The notes under the pieces: generated by a model | The model's database searches: none | The model's input: the letters and a program-made list of their open reading frames with translations, nothing else | What the model was told of the DNA's origin: nothing | Translations under genes and position numbers: made by a program | Source: Cyclobacteriaceae bacterium | GTDB taxonomy: Bacteria > Bacteroidota > Bacteroidia > Cytophagales > Cyclobacteriaceae | DNA: 13,695 nucleotides | Direction of reading: 5' to 3' | NCBI GenBank assembly: GCA_015492915.1 | Contig: WGED01000294.1 | Span: forward strand, 1-13,695 | In this document: piece after piece, positions 13,609 to 13,695 of the stretch | Layout of the letters: each line of letters starts with the position of its first letter | Numbering within the stretch: the first letter of the stretch is position 1

Positions 13609-13695
13609 CACTACCACCCAAACCACACTCTTTTGTCTCCTACCAACCACCATGAATGATTATTGACCGCTATTCAGGAGAATCTGTTTCTGTTC

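Larger units (their letters stand above)
13133..13695. other. Upstream region of the leftward operon; no certain gene
   Basis: 563 bp. It contains the candidate promoter of the leftward operon and otherwise no well-supported gene. A rightward frame is open from about 13345 to 13659 (first ATG 13414) and includes the phrase 'SSIARKTEVAPTTLLIYL', slightly like a helix-turn-helix. The frame lacks an obvious start and ends in a His-, Thr- and Pro-rich stretch of low quality, so I do not call it. The hairpin at 13582-13608 lies inside it. Confidence 0.5.

Noticed and set aside
13414..13659. Rightward open frame with a phrase like a helix-turn-helix (SSIARKTEVAPTTLLIYL)
   Set aside because: It has no clear start or promoter and ends in a low-quality His/Thr/Pro-rich tail, and a GC-rich hairpin lies inside it. 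It could be a gene remnant, but I cannot support that.
1..13695. tRNA, rRNA or known riboswitch
   Set aside because: I saw no cloverleaf, rRNA-like conserved stretch or recognised riboswitch core on either strand.

Overview
The window looks like a chromosomal segment from a member of the Bacteroidota. The evidence is its gene families (an ECF sigma / membrane protein / Spy-like / barrel set, and Bacteroidota-style periplasmic families), two likely TTG starts, the lack of obvious Shine-Dalgarno sequences, and promoter-like TAnnTTTG boxes. I could not run searches, so all family assignments come from reading motifs.

Layout: (1) The last 28 codons of an unidentified gene (2-88, +) converge on a small CoA-binding protein gene (155-520, -). 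(2) A rightward cluster (690-3386) encodes an ECF sigma factor, a single-pass membrane protein that is probably its regulator, a Spy-like periplasmic protein and a predicted outer-membrane beta-barrel, and resembles an envelope-sensing module. (3) An 830-bp gap (3387-4216) is full of repeats: short palindromes, an inverted repeat of the GTCATTCTGAG type, several hairpins and one copy of a 189-bp miniature transposon-like element. (4) xseA-xseB (exonuclease VII) overlap by 11 bp. A run of seven heptamers then separates them from a convergent, secreted sialate O-acetylesterase-like gene (5800-7740, -). (5) A 707-bp gap (7741-8447) holds more palindromes and a second copy of the 189-bp element. 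(6) A leftward four-gene operon (13132 to 8448) encodes a lipoprotein, two small exported proteins and an 860-residue exported leucine-rich-repeat (LRR) protein.

The two most interesting items are these. First, a previously unnamed (to me) miniature inverted-repeat element is present in two full copies, each exactly 189 bp. The copies have 13-bp perfect terminal inverted repeats and about 97% identity by eye. They are flanked by different 5-bp direct repeats (TTAAA and ATAAA), which is direct evidence of transposition; a solo end lies at 129-144. Second, the four-gene envelope operon appears to use one alpha-beta (NTF2-like) module in at least two, perhaps all four, of its proteins. Its LRR protein is built from three repeated cassettes, each made of a W-x6-W linker, a block of 22-residue LRRs and a cap. 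No function is known to me for this operon, and it is the best candidate here for an undescribed system.
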